Assembly: GCA_047632595.1 (NCBI GenBank)
Contig: JBLIDK010000027.1
Span: forward strand, 1 to 28,818
Reading direction: 5' to 3'
DNA length: 28,818 bases
Source of the DNA: JBLIDK01 sp047632595
GTDB lineage: Bacteria; Bacteroidota; Bacteroidia; Sphingobacteriales; Sphingobacteriaceae
Below, in pieces: positions 16,410 through 24,637 of this stretch. The notes beneath the pieces were generated by a model that ran no database searches, was not told where the DNA came from, and saw nothing but the letters and a program-made list of their open reading frames with translations. Position 1 is the stretch's first letter. Every line of letters starts with the position of its first letter. The translations under genes and the position numbers were made by a program.

Positions 16410-17672
16410 TTGCCAAAAAGACAAAGCATATTTAGTTTATTTGATACAACAAGCATCTTGTTGTATTTAGCCCTGCTTTTTATTGGCTTTTTAAATATCT
16501 ATGCTGCAATTTACGATCCAAATGATCCTGGAATTATTGATTTTACAAAGAATCACGGGAAGCAGTTAATTTGGATTGCGAGCTCAACTCTTGTAATTGC
16601 TCTAATATTCTTCGCCGACCCCAAGCTCTTTAGTAACTTCGCCTACCCCATTTATTTCGCGACCTTAATCTTATTAATTGGTGTTTTGTTTCTTGGAACT
16701 AAAGTAAGTGGTTCAACATCTTGGTTTAGTATTGGCTCCATTCGTATACAGCCTTCAGAATTTGCAAAATTTGCCACTGCATTAGCCCTAGCTAAGTATA
16801 TTACCTCTTCAGGCAAGGCTCTAAAGTCATTCGGCTCCAAAGTGGGTGCGTTTGTTGTAATTCTAATTCCAGCTTCTTTAATCCTTTTACAAGGCGATGT
16901 AGGCTCTGCTCTTGTTTATTCTGCATTTATCCTAGTACTCTATCGAGAAGGTTTGAATGGTTCATTTTTGGTTACTGGGTTGGTAGTAGCTGTTTTATGT
17001 ATTCTTGCCTTAGTATTAAACAAATTTTATCTTGCTGGTGGGCTCGTTTTAATTGCGGTTTATGTTTATTTTAAGATTAGAAAAAAGAATAAACAGGCAT
17101 GGATAAGCTTTCCATTACTGGGATTAAGTATAGCCTTAATTTTTAGTGTCAATTATGGATTTAATAACATTCTTAAAAAGCATCACCAAGATAGAATAGA
17201 GATTGTTTTAGGCTTAGAGAAAGATTTACAGGGTGTTGGATACAATCTTAATCAAAGTATGATAGCAATTGGCTCTGGTGGTTTTGCCGGCAAAGGCTAC
17301 CTACAAGGCACGCAAACAAAGTTCGATTTCGTTCCAGAACAGAGTACTGATTTTATTTTTTGTACAGTTGGCGAAGAATGGGGATTTCTTGGAAGTATTG
17401 TGGTATTAGGCTTATTCCTAGGTCTTTTGATTCGGATTTTGCTGCTTGCAGAAAAGCAGCGCTCAAACTTTAGTAGAGTCTATGGCTATGGAGTGGCTAG
17501 TATTATATTTTTCCACTTTTTCATAAACATAGGAATGACCATTGGTTTAGTCCCAGTAATAGGAATTCCTTTACCCTTTTTAAGCTATGGAGGATCATCA
17601 TTATGGGCTTTTACACTTCTGCTTTTTATCTTTTTGAAATTAGACTCAGAAAGAAAAAGACTAATCGTTTAA
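16410..17672 (+). CDS. rodA: RodA, SEDS peptidoglycan glycosyltransferase
   Basis: A 420-residue polytopic protein with about ten membrane helices that polymerises lipid II during elongation with PBP2. Typical SEDS sequences are GSTSWFSIGSIRIQPSEFAK, LQGDVGSAL, the loop GYNLNQSMIAIGSGG, FVPEQSTDFIFCTVGEEWGF, and PFLSYGGSS near the end. The start is TTG directly after the mrdA TAA; no better start is available without shortening the first helix region. The last 12 bases overlap the convergent glycosyltransferase gene on the minus strand. Identification is secure. Confidence 0.96.
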   Translation: MPKRQSIFSLFDTTSILLYLALLFIGFLNIYAAIYDPNDPGIIDFTKNHGKQLIWIASSTLVIALIFFADPKLFSNFAYPIYFATLILLIGVLFLGTKVSGSTSWFSIGSIRIQPSEFAKFATALALAKYITSSGKALKSFGSKVGAFVVILIPASLILLQGDVGSALVYSAFILVLYREGLNGSFLVTGLVVAVLCILALVLNKFYLAGGLVLIAVYVYFKIRKKNKQAWISFPLLGLSIALIFSVNYGFNNILKKHHQDRIEIVLGLEKDLQGVGYNLNQSMIAIGSGGFAGKGYLQGTQTKFDFVPEQSTDFIFCTVGEEWGFLGSIVVLGLFLGLLIRILLLAEKQRSNFSRVYGYGVASIIFFHFFINIGMTIGLVPVIGIPLPFLSYGGSSLWAFTLLLFIFLKLDSERKRLIV

Positions 17673-18626
17673 TCCTAACCTCCTAGTTACTGAATAATGG
17701 TTTCTACTAGTTGAGTTTCTTGAGATTAAATCCCCAATAAAGCCAATTGAAAACAATTGAAACCCCACTATAATTGCCAAAATTGCTAGAAAAAATAAAG
17801 GTTGGTCGGTTACGTTCCTAAAATCTGTCCCACGAGCAATATTTACTAGCTTCTCTCCTATCACGTAAAGTGTAACTAAAAAACCACTAAAAAGAGATAA
17901 AGCTCCTAAAGTCCCGAAAAAATGCATCGGTTTCTTGCTGAATCTACCAACAAAAAACAAAGTCATTAAATCTAAAAAGCCATTAATAAAACGGTTTATA
18001 CCAAATTTAGTTACTCCGTATTTCCTTGCTTGATGTATTACAGGTTTCTCACCAATTTTATTATATCCAGCCCATTTAGCAAGAACTGGTATGTATCGAT
18101 GCATCTCACCAAAAATCTCAATGTTCTTTACCACTTCATTCCTATAAGCTTTTAATCCGCAGTTGAAATCATTTAATTCAATTCCACTTACTTTACGCGT
18201 TACAAAATTGAATAACTTGGTAGGAATGGTTTTAGATAATGGATCGTAGCGTTTACTCTTCCATCCTGAAACAAGGTCGTATCCCTCATTTAAAATCATA
18301 TTGCGCATGGCAGGAATTTCTTCCGGACTATCTTGCAAATCTGCATCCATAGTAACTACAATTTCACCAACTGCAGCCGCAAAGCCTTCGTTAAGCGCAG
18401 GTGATTTACCATGGTTTTTTCTAAACTTAATTGCACGTACGTTTTCTGGATGTTTAGAGTGCAAATCTTCAATAATTTGCCAACTAGTATCCTTACTCCC
18501 ATCATCCACAAAAATCACTTCAAAACTATACTTGTTTTCACGCATTACACGTTCTATCCAGGCATAAAGCTCAGGAAGTGATTCTGCCTCATTTAATAAA
18601 GGAACAACTATTGAAATATCTGTCAA
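17661..18626 (-). CDS. Family 2 glycosyltransferase, polyprenyl-phosphate type
   Basis: A 321-residue GT2 enzyme. SIVVPLLNEAESL opens the nucleotide-sugar fold, VDDGSKDTS (40-48) and the metal-binding DAD at 94-96 (MDADLQDSPEEIP) are intact, and GLKAYRN follows. Two membrane helices lie at about 236-258 and 276-302. This architecture is that of enzymes such as GtrB/DPM1-like proteins that load a sugar onto undecaprenyl phosphate at the inner face of the membrane; the sugar is not predictable. It is last in a minus-strand operon, two bases after DUF4199. Its 3' end overlaps rodA by 12 bases, tail to tail. Confidence 0.9.
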   Translation of the reverse strand: MTDISIVVPLLNEAESLPELYAWIERVMRENKYSFEVIFVDDGSKDTSWQIIEDLHSKHPENVRAIKFRKNHGKSPALNEGFAAAVGEIVVTMDADLQDSPEEIPAMRNMILNEGYDLVSGWKSKRYDPLSKTIPTKLFNFVTRKVSGIELNDFNCGLKAYRNEVVKNIEIFGEMHRYIPVLAKWAGYNKIGEKPVIHQARKYGVTKFGINRFINGFLDLMTLFFVGRFSKKPMHFFGTLGALSLFSGFLVTLYVIGEKLVNIARGTDFRNVTDQPLFFLAILAIIVGFQLFSIGFIGDLISRNSTSRNHYSVTRRLGLND

Positions 18627-18628
18627 AA

Positions 18629-19171
18629 CTAGGCTATTAATTCTGGGTTTTTACGTTTAATAATTGCACCTACAATTAGTGATATAATTCCACCACCTAT
18701 TAATAGTGACCAAAGCATTGAAAACAATTGCTTTTTGATTGTGAAATTTGAATTTTCACTTAAATTTTGAAGAGTTTCATCAATACTAGATTCTGGTGCA
18801 CCAAATTTCTCCATCATTTCTGCAGTATTGGTCATAATAACCTCATCTAGCTTCGATCCTAGCTCTGTATCAATTACATGATATAAAACAATGTTAAAAA
18901 GGGTTCCGATTAAAATGCTAATTGCAAGGGTTAAAAAAGTAAGTTTGAACCCTTCTTTAAATGACATAAATCCACCTATACTTTCTCTGTATTTGTTTCC
19001 AACTATTATTAGTAATCCCAAAATAACTGCTAATATTATTAAACCTACCCAACCTTTTGCTAAAAGTTCATAGTTAATTAAATACAATATCATTGTAATT
19101 GCTATTGATACCATTGATAAAATTAGTCCGTATTTTACTACATGCTGCTTTAATGAATTTTGTTCTTCCAT
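18629..19171 (-). CDS. DUF4199 family membrane protein
   Basis: A 180-residue protein with four predicted membrane helices: about 13-32, 40-57, 75-97 and 148-168. A conserved-looking SFKEGFKLTF precedes helix three, and a polar loop of about 40 residues separates helices three and four. This pattern matches DUF4199, a Bacteroidota-enriched family of unknown function. It sits between the dihydroorotase-like gene (12-base gap) and the glycosyltransferase (2-base gap). Role unknown; co-expression suggests a link to the envelope. Confidence 0.8.
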   Translation of the reverse strand: MEEQNSLKQHVVKYGLILSMVSIAITMILYLINYELLAKGWVGLIILAVILGLLIIVGNKYRESIGGFMSFKEGFKLTFLTLAISILIGTLFNIVLYHVIDTELGSKLDEVIMTNTAEMMEKFGAPESSIDETLQNLSENSNFTIKKQLFSMLWSLLIGGGIISLIVGAIIKRKNPELIA

Positions 19172-19183
19172 GATGTTATTTTA

Positions 19184-20437
19184 CTACTTCAGAGTTTTAA
19201 ACTGATTATTATTAAAAATGGCCTGTGCTTTACCCTTTAATTTAACGTTAAAGTAAGGCGTGTTTTTTGATTTTGATTTATTTGTGTTTTTATCAAGAGT
19301 CCATTCTTCATCATTAAACAATGTTAATGAAGCATTTTCTCCTTCTACTAATCCACTTGTAATACCTAATACTTTTTGAGGACCTGTGCTAAGTTTTTCA
19401 ACTACAACTTCTCTTTCAATTCCTGCCTCAATAAGATGCGAATATACTGTTTGAATACTAATCATTCCAAATGGAGCGAGTTGAAATTCTACTGTTTTTA
19501 ATTCTTCTTCCCAAGGAGTGTGTCTAGAGGTAATTGCATCTATCGTTCCGTCGTTTAAGCCTTTTATCAATGCTTTTACATCTACTGTAGCTCTTAAAGG
19601 GGGCTTAACTTTGTAATTTGTGTCAAAGTCTGCTAGTTTATCTTCGGTAGCTACCAAATTATGAATAGATACGTCACACGTTATTTTAAGTCCTTTTTTC
19701 TTTGCTTTACGGATGGCTTCAACAGCTTCTTTTGAACTAATTGAGCAAACATGAAGTCTTGAGTCGCTATATTCTAATAAGGCAATATCCCTTTCTAATC
19801 GAATTAACTCTGCAATAGTTGGGATGGTTTTCATACCAAGCTCCGCCGACATTTTTCCTTCATTAATCTGACCGCCTTCACTAAGTTGCTCATCTTCAGG
19901 AAAAGAAAATGTTAGTCCATTGAAGTTTTTGGTATAAAGCAATGATCTAAGCATTATTTGACTGCTTAACTTATCCTTATAGCCATCACTAAATGCGACT
20001 GCACCATGTTGATGCATATCAAATAGTTCACTTAACTCTTCTCCTTTGTTGTCTATCGAAACTGATCCTATTGGTAATAAGCTTACAATGTTGCCTTCTG
20101 CTTTTTTCAGTTGGTATTTTACATCTCCTTTAGTTTGCACACTTGGCATCGTTGTAGGCATTGTGCATACTTGAGTATATCCACCATATGCCGCTGAAAG
20201 CAATCCACTTTCAGTATCTTCTCTCCATTCGAAACCTGGGTCGCAAAAATTTGCATTTAAATCAATCCATCCTGAAGAAACAAACATTCCCTTCGCATCA
20301 AATTCTTTATCTGCTTTTGACTTACTTTTTGAAGAAATGGACTCAACTACTCCGTTTTTGATAAAAATATCAACGCTTTTACCATGCAGCTTGTGCTGAG
20401 GAAAAATAAGAACGGCAGATTTTATTAGTAAATTCAT
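19184..20437 (-). CDS. Dihydroorotase-like protein lacking metal-site residues
   Basis: A 417-residue amidohydrolase-fold protein. Overall it matches class I dihydroorotase: GWIDLNANFCDPGFEWRED corresponds to the usual DxHxHxRxPGxE opening, and GGYTQVCTMPTTMP to GGxTxxxxMPNTxP. Metal ligands are replaced: HxH is Asn61-Ala-Asn63, the following Arg is Cys65, the second His of LHICHVS is Ser232, the HH pair is His259-Asn260, and the catalytic DHAPH segment reads SRHTPW at 304-309. Such changes occur in non-catalytic dihydroorotase homologues that scaffold aspartate carbamoyltransferase. I infer it is not a working dihydroorotase. It starts four bases after the BatA-domain gene ends, in a four-gene operon. 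Confidence 0.85.
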   Translation of the reverse strand: MNLLIKSAVLIFPQHKLHGKSVDIFIKNGVVESISSKSKSKADKEFDAKGMFVSSGWIDLNANFCDPGFEWREDTESGLLSAAYGGYTQVCTMPTTMPSVQTKGDVKYQLKKAEGNIVSLLPIGSVSIDNKGEELSELFDMHQHGAVAFSDGYKDKLSSQIMLRSLLYTKNFNGLTFSFPEDEQLSEGGQINEGKMSAELGMKTIPTIAELIRLERDIALLEYSDSRLHVCSISSKEAVEAIRKAKKKGLKITCDVSIHNLVATEDKLADFDTNYKVKPPLRATVDVKALIKGLNDGTIDAITSRHTPWEEELKTVEFQLAPFGMISIQTVYSHLIEAGIEREVVVEKLSTGPQKVLGITSGLVEGENASLTLFNDEEWTLDKNTNKSKSKNTPYFNVKLKGKAQAIFNNNQFKTLK

Positions 20438-20440
20438 GCT

Positions 20441-22480
20441 CTATGTGCTTTTTACAGGCCAAAATTTAATGATAGCAATTTCCATTGCCAAGGCAACAAG
20501 CGCTAAAATAAGACATAGCTTCCAATATTGCTTACCCAAAACGGCATTGTCTAAAAGTTGTTTAATAGGTTCAGTTGTTTTAGAGACAATTGTAGCTCCA
20601 TTTTCTGCATTAATTTCGCTTAAGTCAGATTCACTAAGATACTGATTTACTGATTCTAATCTATTATAATTAAAACTTACATTCGTGATTGAATCGCTCC
20701 CAGCCATTAATAAATAATTGCCTGCATCTTTTATTTCATTATTGAAAAATAATGTTGCACTTCCCGAACCAACTGAATATTCTGGAATAACTTCAATAGT
20801 ACCTTTTTTCAACCTGAAGATATTATCTCCCTTCAACTTTGAATTGGTAATGGTTAGGTTACTATTACTTCCTATAAAAATTTGGTTAGCCTCAGTAGGT
20901 CTGCTTAAGAAACCCATTCTATAAATTAATGGAACAAATAAAGGCTGCGCAACTAAATCGGTTGCATCTTTAATTAACGGAGTAGTAAATAAATAAACTT
21001 TTGCTCCTTTTGGTAAGTTATACGAGGTTAAAAAAGCGGTTCCATCTTCTAAAGTTAATATATTGTCTCCATTTGAATTTGATCTTGATGAAAGTGAATA
21101 TCCATAGTTTGCATTTGGAAGTTCCGCATTTTTTGGAACCGAGTAAAAAACATCTTTAAACAATAAATTTCTAGTGTTAATTACTGAAACTACCCTTTTA
21201 TTTTCAACTCTCTGATCTAAAACATCAACACTAAGAGAAGATAATAAGCCATTATAGTTTTCCTTGGCATTCTTTTCAGAAGGATAAATTAACAGGCTTC
21301 CACCACTAGCACAAAAGCGCTGCAGTTCTTGAAGTAGTCCAGAATTAATAGTTGAAATTCCTTCTAAACAGATAAGGTTATAAGTATTAATATTTGCATA
21401 ATTTAATCCAGTAACAGGCTTTTTTACATGTTTAAAGTAAGGTTCGCTTTTAAAAACTGCATTAATGAATGTGTTTGGCTTCTCCTCATAAATACTCAAC
21501 ACATTTACTTCCTCAGCTAATTGAAATGAGAAGTACCATTGATTATCAAACACAATTGGAAAATCAGTAAATGAAATAACCCCATTATAAAAGCCAGTTT
21601 TTTGCACCTGAAAGCGTATGGTATCTGTTGTTGTTTTGCCTTTTTGAACATTCACATTCACTACTGCTTTTTTATTTCCATTTATCTCTAATGTTATTGG
21701 AAAGTTTACTAAGTCTGACTCACTTAAGTTTCGTAAAGAGAACACATAGTCAATTGATGAGTTAGTAAACAACACGGGACTTGTAAAATACGCCGTATCA
21801 ATAAATACATTTGAATTAATTGTAGGTTCTAACTTTACAAAATTTGATGAAACTGTTGAGTCAAATATGTTTTCTTTACTGATAAACCCCTCCTGAAAAT
21901 CACTAATGTAGTAGGCTACTTTGTTAGTGTTCTCCATTCTTTCGAATGCTTCAAATTGTCTTTGTTGAATTACTTCAAGATCTACAAAAGTGGGTGAAGA
22001 TTGAATTTCAGATAGAGATGAAATAAACTCCTCTTTAGATAAATAGCGCTGCTGGTAACCAAATAAATCATTTGTCACTAACTGAAATTTATCACTGGCA
22101 GAATAAGATTGCACTATTTCCTCTGCTGTTGAAATGGCATTATTCAACAACGGGCCTTCTTCCCCTTGACTCTGCATGCTAAAACTATTATCGATATATA
22201 TACTTACTGCATAGTTTGCAGCACTTTGTTTGTAGCCATCTTTTTTAACCAAAGGTTGTGCGAAGGCTAAAACTAGAAAAATTATAGCCAATATTCGAGC
22301 TAAAAGTAAAAGTAGATTTTTTAATTTATTTCTTGTAGTGCTTTCTCTTTTAACCTCTTGTAAAAATTTTACATTAGTAAAATCCAACTTCTTAAACCTC
22401 CTAAAATTAAAAAGGTGAATGGCTATAGGAATTGCTATTGCAAAAAGCGCGAATAGAAAAGTAGGGTACAAAAAATACAT
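20441..22480 (-). CDS. BatA-domain membrane protein
   Basis: A 679-residue inner-membrane protein. Residues 1-78 are the BatA/aerotolerance N-terminal domain: a first helix at about 5-25, IHLFNFRRFKKLDFTNVKFL, then a second helix at 55-75. Residues 90-220 look like a von Willebrand A fold with a MIDAS-like DNSFS at 97-101. The middle is beta-rich, followed by a possible class I amidotransferase-like fold near 350-420, and a last helix at about 652-672. It heads an operon with the dihydroorotase-like, DUF4199 and GT2 genes. The molecular role is not known; this is not the small BatA of the MoxR-Bat cluster. The call rests on the N-terminal domain. Confidence 0.8.
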   Translation of the reverse strand: MYFLYPTFLFALFAIAIPIAIHLFNFRRFKKLDFTNVKFLQEVKRESTTRNKLKNLLLLLARILAIIFLVLAFAQPLVKKDGYKQSAANYAVSIYIDNSFSMQSQGEEGPLLNNAISTAEEIVQSYSASDKFQLVTNDLFGYQQRYLSKEEFISSLSEIQSSPTFVDLEVIQQRQFEAFERMENTNKVAYYISDFQEGFISKENIFDSTVSSNFVKLEPTINSNVFIDTAYFTSPVLFTNSSIDYVFSLRNLSESDLVNFPITLEINGNKKAVVNVNVQKGKTTTDTIRFQVQKTGFYNGVISFTDFPIVFDNQWYFSFQLAEEVNVLSIYEEKPNTFINAVFKSEPYFKHVKKPVTGLNYANINTYNLICLEGISTINSGLLQELQRFCASGGSLLIYPSEKNAKENYNGLLSSLSVDVLDQRVENKRVVSVINTRNLLFKDVFYSVPKNAELPNANYGYSLSSRSNSNGDNILTLEDGTAFLTSYNLPKGAKVYLFTTPLIKDATDLVAQPLFVPLIYRMGFLSRPTEANQIFIGSNSNLTITNSKLKGDNIFRLKKGTIEVIPEYSVGSGSATLFFNNEIKDAGNYLLMAGSDSITNVSFNYNRLESVNQYLSESDLSEINAENGATIVSKTTEPIKQLLDNAVLGKQYWKLCLILALVALAMEIAIIKFWPVKST

Positions 22481-22485
22481 ATCGT

Positions 22486-22493
22486 CAAAAATA
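22486..22493 (-). promoter_or_regulatory. -7 box TATTTTTG of the BatA-domain operon
   Basis: CAAAAATA on the plus strand gives TATTTTTG on the minus strand, ending five bases before the start codon at 22480. The predicted transcript starts at or within a base or two of the ATG, so it would be leaderless or nearly so. Confidence 0.4.
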
Positions 22494-22565
22494 GTTTTTA
22501 CAACGCATATAGCAGTAATTTAAATGAACGTAACTAAAATATTATTGTTATTAGACTTACAATGA

Positions 22566-22588
22566 ATATCAAATGATACCTTTGATAT
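22566..22588. promoter_or_regulatory. hisA promoter -7 box inside a perfect 8-bp dyad
   Basis: TACCTTTG (22577-22584) matches TAnnTTTG about 27 bases before hisA. It is embedded in ATATCAAA (22566-22573) and TTTGATAT (22581-22588), a perfect inverted repeat with a 7-base spacer. A dimeric repressor bound there would block the promoter; that is inference. Confidence 0.45.
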
Positions 22589-22611
22589 CTTATAGTTGAT
22601 AAATCGACAAT

Positions 22612-23346
22612 ATGAATATAATACCATCAATTGATATTTATAATCAAAAGATAGTTAAACTGGAACAGGGAAATGTTGAGCGAATTAGCACTTACGAAGT
22701 GAGTCTAACCGACATGATTAACCAGTTTTCAGCCCAAGGCACAAGCTATGTTGATATTGCAGATATTAATGGTGCTCGTGGAGAAGGTGATAATCATGAG
22801 TTCATTCTTGAAGCCATTAAAAAAAGCGAATTAAAAGTTCAAATTGGCGGCGGAATACGTAGTATTGCTCAAGTTCAACGCATTTTAGGGCATGGAGTTC
22901 ACCGCGTTTCTATTGGTACTATAGCAGTTACTGATCCTACATTTTTAGAAAGATTAAAAGCAGAAGTTAGTCCTGAAAATATTATTATAGCAATCGATAT
23001 TCTTGATTACAAGATGATGATTGACGGTTGGACAAAAGAAAGTGAAATTTCAGTTAGCACTTATATGGATAAGTGTATTGGTTTAGGGTACGTTCGTTTC
23101 CTATTTACTGATATTAGCAAAGACGGTATATTAAAAGGTACGAGTCCAATGTTATTTCAAGAGTTTAGAGATAAGTATCCCTTCATAAAACTTATTGTAT
23201 CTGGTGGAATTAGCTCATTAGCTGATGTAAAAAAGGTTAATAAGGTTAAGCCTGAATCTTGCATCGTTGGAAAAGCTATTTACGAGAAAAAAATATCCAT
23301 TAAAGAAATTAAAGAGTGGAACTTAAATAGTCTAGTTGATTTTTAG
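22612..23346 (+). CDS. hisA: HisA-type ProFAR isomerase, histidine synthesis
   Basis: A 244-residue TIM-barrel enzyme expected to open the ribose ring of ProFAR to PRFAR, the fourth histidine step. Catalytic Asp8 is in IPSIDI, and Asp129 in IAIDILD matches the second catalytic acid. Phosphate-binding QIGGGIRS (77-84) and SGGISS, and the loop FTDISKDGILKGTS, are present as in HisA rather than HisF. No other his gene is present in the window, whereas Bacteroidota usually keep them in one operon. Possible explanations are a dispersed pathway or a paralogue with another substrate. The last four bases overlap the convergent peptidase gene. Confidence 0.88.
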   Translation: MNIIPSIDIYNQKIVKLEQGNVERISTYEVSLTDMINQFSAQGTSYVDIADINGARGEGDNHEFILEAIKKSELKVQIGGGIRSIAQVQRILGHGVHRVSIGTIAVTDPTFLERLKAEVSPENIIIAIDILDYKMMIDGWTKESEISVSTYMDKCIGLGYVRFLFTDISKDGILKGTSPMLFQEFRDKYPFIKLIVSGGISSLADVKKVNKVKPESCIVGKAIYEKKISIKEIKEWNLNSLVDF

Positions 23347-24104
23347 ACTAGACTTTTAATACAATCTAGGTGGTGTGTTAATTTATTTGAGTAACCATTC
23401 ACAATACCTTTCTCAGTTAAATCATCAATTCGAACCATTCCTGAACTGTGAATAATTTTTTGGTCTTGAAGTATAATACCAACGTGAGTTATTTTACCCT
23501 CCTTCGACTTAAAAAACGCTAGATCTCCAAGTTTTTGGTCATTAAAATCAATTACTAGCTCTCCCTTTTTCACTTGTTGCGAAGCATCTCTTGGAAGGTT
23601 TACACCTACCATACGATATACATTTTGAACAAAACCAGAACAGTCAATACCAAATTCTGACCTTCCACCCCATAAATAAGGCGTATGAAGAAACTGTAAT
23701 GCTAAATTATGCAAGCTGCTGAATTCCACGTTTTGTCCATCAATTTTGTTGCCTTCAATTTGATAACTTTTATAAGCAGGAGAATTAAGTTTCATTTCCT
23801 CAAAAGAAACTAAGGGAGTACCTAGAGATAGATTTGCTTTAGTACCATCTTCGAAGCACAACTCAACATTTTTACCTGCATAGGCAGTAAATTCATTATT
23901 TGCTTTTGTAGCTTCTGCAATTTGATTGGTAGAAATGTATCCTGGGTAATTATCGTGGTCACAAATAACTTTTGACCAAGTTTCACCAAGTTCTTCAACT
24001 TGCATTAATTCGCCAAAAAGTAGTTGAGATATCATTTCACTACCTTCTTTAGATTCTGCCCTAATTGGAGCTAGGGTAGATATTACTCTGAATAGCTTTG
24101 TCAT
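23343..24104 (-). CDS. NlpC/P60 (C40) peptidase with SH3-like N-terminus
   Basis: A 253-residue cysteine peptidase of the YkfC kind, expected to cut gamma-D-Glu-diamino acid bonds in peptidoglycan fragments. An SH3-like region covers about 5-65 (LLFGELMQVEELGETWSKV and GYIS). The catalytic domain has Cys155 in GRSEFGIDCSGFVQ, His207 in THVGI and His219 in IIHSSG, all correctly placed. No signal peptide or lipobox is visible, so a cytosolic role in wall-peptide recycling is likely if the start is right. It follows the ferredoxin gene on the same strand after 66 bases and overlaps hisA tail to tail. Confidence 0.92.
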   Translation of the reverse strand: MTKLFRVISTLAPIRAESKEGSEMISQLLFGELMQVEELGETWSKVICDHDNYPGYISTNQIAEATKANNEFTAYAGKNVELCFEDGTKANLSLGTPLVSFEEMKLNSPAYKSYQIEGNKIDGQNVEFSSLHNLALQFLHTPYLWGGRSEFGIDCSGFVQNVYRMVGVNLPRDASQQVKKGELVIDFNDQKLGDLAFFKSKEGKITHVGIILQDQKIIHSSGMVRIDDLTEKGIVNGYSNKLTHHLDCIKSLV

Positions 24105-24170
24105 GTGCTGATAATTTTAGCATAAAAGATAAAAAAAAGAAGGAGAATAAAAATTTTAAGTTATCAAGAA

Positions 24171-24521
24171 TTACTCAAGATGTAACCAAGCTTTTTTACC
24201 AAGTAGTTCTTCTTCTGTTTCACGAACGTCTGGATCATCAACACAGCAATCTACCGGACATACAGCAGCACATTGAGGTTCATCATGAAAACCTTTACAT
24301 TCTGTACATTTATCAGATACTATATAGTAAACCTCGTCAGAAACCGCCTCATTTGCACCGTCAGCATCAAGTTTGCTACCGTCTTCGAACTCAATATTAC
24401 CTGAAAGACCTGTTCCATCAGAGAATCTCCATTGGGCACCTGCATCATAAATTGCGTTATTAGGACATTCTGGTTCACAAGCCCCACAATTTATACATTC
24501 ATCAGTAATTATAATTGCCAT
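24171..24521 (-). CDS. 2[4Fe-4S] ferredoxin
   Basis: A 116-residue electron carrier with two cluster motifs. Cys9, Cys12, Cys15 and Cys19 form CINCGACEPECP, and Cys72, Cys75, Cys84 and Cys88 form CTEC with an insertion then CAAVCP. About 50 residues between the motifs and a short C-terminal tail are usual for the Bacteroidota form of this Alvin-type family. It is divergent from the acyl-CoA reductase gene at 24638, a neighbourhood I recall from other Bacteroidota. Partner enzymes are unknown. Confidence 0.93.
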   Translation of the reverse strand: MAIIITDECINCGACEPECPNNAIYDAGAQWRFSDGTGLSGNIEFEDGSKLDADGANEAVSDEVYYIVSDKCTECKGFHDEPQCAAVCPVDCCVDDPDVRETEEELLGKKAWLHLE

Positions 24522-24536
24522 AGTTTCTTATCTAGT

Positions 24537-24566
24537 TACCTTTGCACTTAAAGTTATGCAAAGTTA
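24537..24566. promoter_or_regulatory. Face-to-face -7 boxes between ferredoxin and acyl-CoA reductase
   Basis: TACCTTTG at 24537-24544 is a plus-strand TAnnTTTG; CAAAGTTA at 24559-24566 is TAACTTTG on the minus strand. They lie within a 7-bp inverted repeat CTTTGCA/TGCAAAG. The plus promoter lies to the left of the minus promoter, so the two transcripts would begin within a few bases of each other and overlap at their 5' ends. Confidence 0.45.
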
Positions 24567-24637
24567 GTTATTGCTCAATTCATTGAGAAATAATATTACC
24601 TGCAAAACGTAAATCAATTACTATTGTTTGAAACTAT

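Noticed and set aside
24098..24463. Plus-strand 121-codon frame opposite the ferredoxin
   Set aside because: His-rich and Tyr-rich composition is the expected antisense of a Cys/Asp/Glu-rich ferredoxin.
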